Positions 5,449 through 5,513 of a stretch of DNA of 5,513 bases are shown here, piece by piece (the first letter of the stretch is position 1; each line of letters opens with the position of its first letter). The DNA comes from an uncultured Butyrivibrio sp. (GTDB lineage: Bacteria; Bacillota; Clostridia; Lachnospirales; Lachnospiraceae), in contig CAMVRW010000174.1 in the NCBI GenBank assembly GCA_947169985.1, positions 1-5,513 on the forward strand, in the 5' to 3' direction. The notes under the pieces were generated by a model, which worked only from the letters and a program-made list of their open reading frames with translations, was not told the DNA's origin and did no database searches. The position numbers and the translations under genes are program-made.

Positions 5449-5513
5449 ATCATGGTCTTCACATCCTCAAGGCTCGAGTTGATGCAGGTCAGATGCGCGA
5501 GGGTCTCGATCTT
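5424..5513 (-). CDS. metF: Fragment of methylenetetrahydrofolate reductase (MetF), both ends missing
   Basis: The minus strand gives 30 uninterrupted codons up to the window edge, including LAHLTCINSS followed by a helix ending LKDAKI. This is the conserved core of MetF, where AxHLTC is followed by a helix leading to the ALRGD motif. ALRGD itself does not appear: the frame turns into VLLLPF and meets a stop at 5384-5382, so the match breaks at the junction. MetF reduces methylene-THF to methyl-THF in the cytoplasm. The codons (GCG, CTC, CTG, TCG) are more GC-rich than those of the neighbouring genes, pointing to another locus or organism. Confidence 0.65.

Noticed and set aside
1..5513. tRNA, rRNA, CRISPR array or insertion sequence
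   Set aside because: No cloverleaf, regular spaced repeats, transposase motifs or terminal inverted repeats were seen by reading both strands.

Overview
The window looks like a piece of a Lachnospiraceae-type genome (Butyrivibrio or a relative, from a gut or rumen). The support is moderate-to-low GC with AT-rich promoters, strong GGAGG-type ribosome binding sites, a GPH-family sugar symporter, a YesN-like AraC regulator and a large secreted glycanase with several carbohydrate-binding modules. Genus and source are inference. The last ~90 bases do not belong with the rest and suggest a contig end with a chimeric join, or a real rearrangement.

Layout. Positions 2-514 (+) hold the C-terminal part of a protein resembling the nucleotide-sugar-binding half of GT28/MurG-like glycosyltransferases. 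Two bases later, at 517-1884 (+), comes a 12-helix GPH (MelB-like) cation:sugar symporter. Its transcript probably ends at a strong intrinsic terminator (1928-1958) that lies inside the 3' end of the convergent gene. That gene, 1895-2644 (-), encodes an AraC-family regulator. A ~200-base divergent intergenic region (2645-2847) separates it from 2848-5448 (+), a secreted GH16 endo-beta-1,3-glucanase (laminarinase-like). Both divergent genes carry the same octamer, AGATATGG, at the -35 position of a -10-like box, and a perfect 12-bp palindrome abuts the copy facing the glucanase.

The glucanase is the centre of interest. Its catalytic domain is split by a ~190-residue insert flanked by an acidic linker and a Ser/Gly/Ala linker. 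The insert reads as a carbohydrate-binding module with its halves in reversed order (C-terminal half first, then N-terminal half), i.e. a circularly permuted CBM4/9-like jelly roll. Two further modules follow the catalytic domain and a third is cut off.

The cut occurs near 5412-5427. Beyond it the minus strand encodes 30 residues typical of methylenetetrahydrofolate reductase (MetF), in a more GC-rich codon style. The stated C-terminus of the glucanase is therefore not its natural end.

Working model (inference): the AraC protein senses a polysaccharide-derived signal and acts on its own promoter and on the glucanase promoter. The extracellular enzyme cleaves beta-1,3-glucan, and the GPH symporter could import small products. 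Whether the GT28-like gene belongs to the same pathway is not shown.
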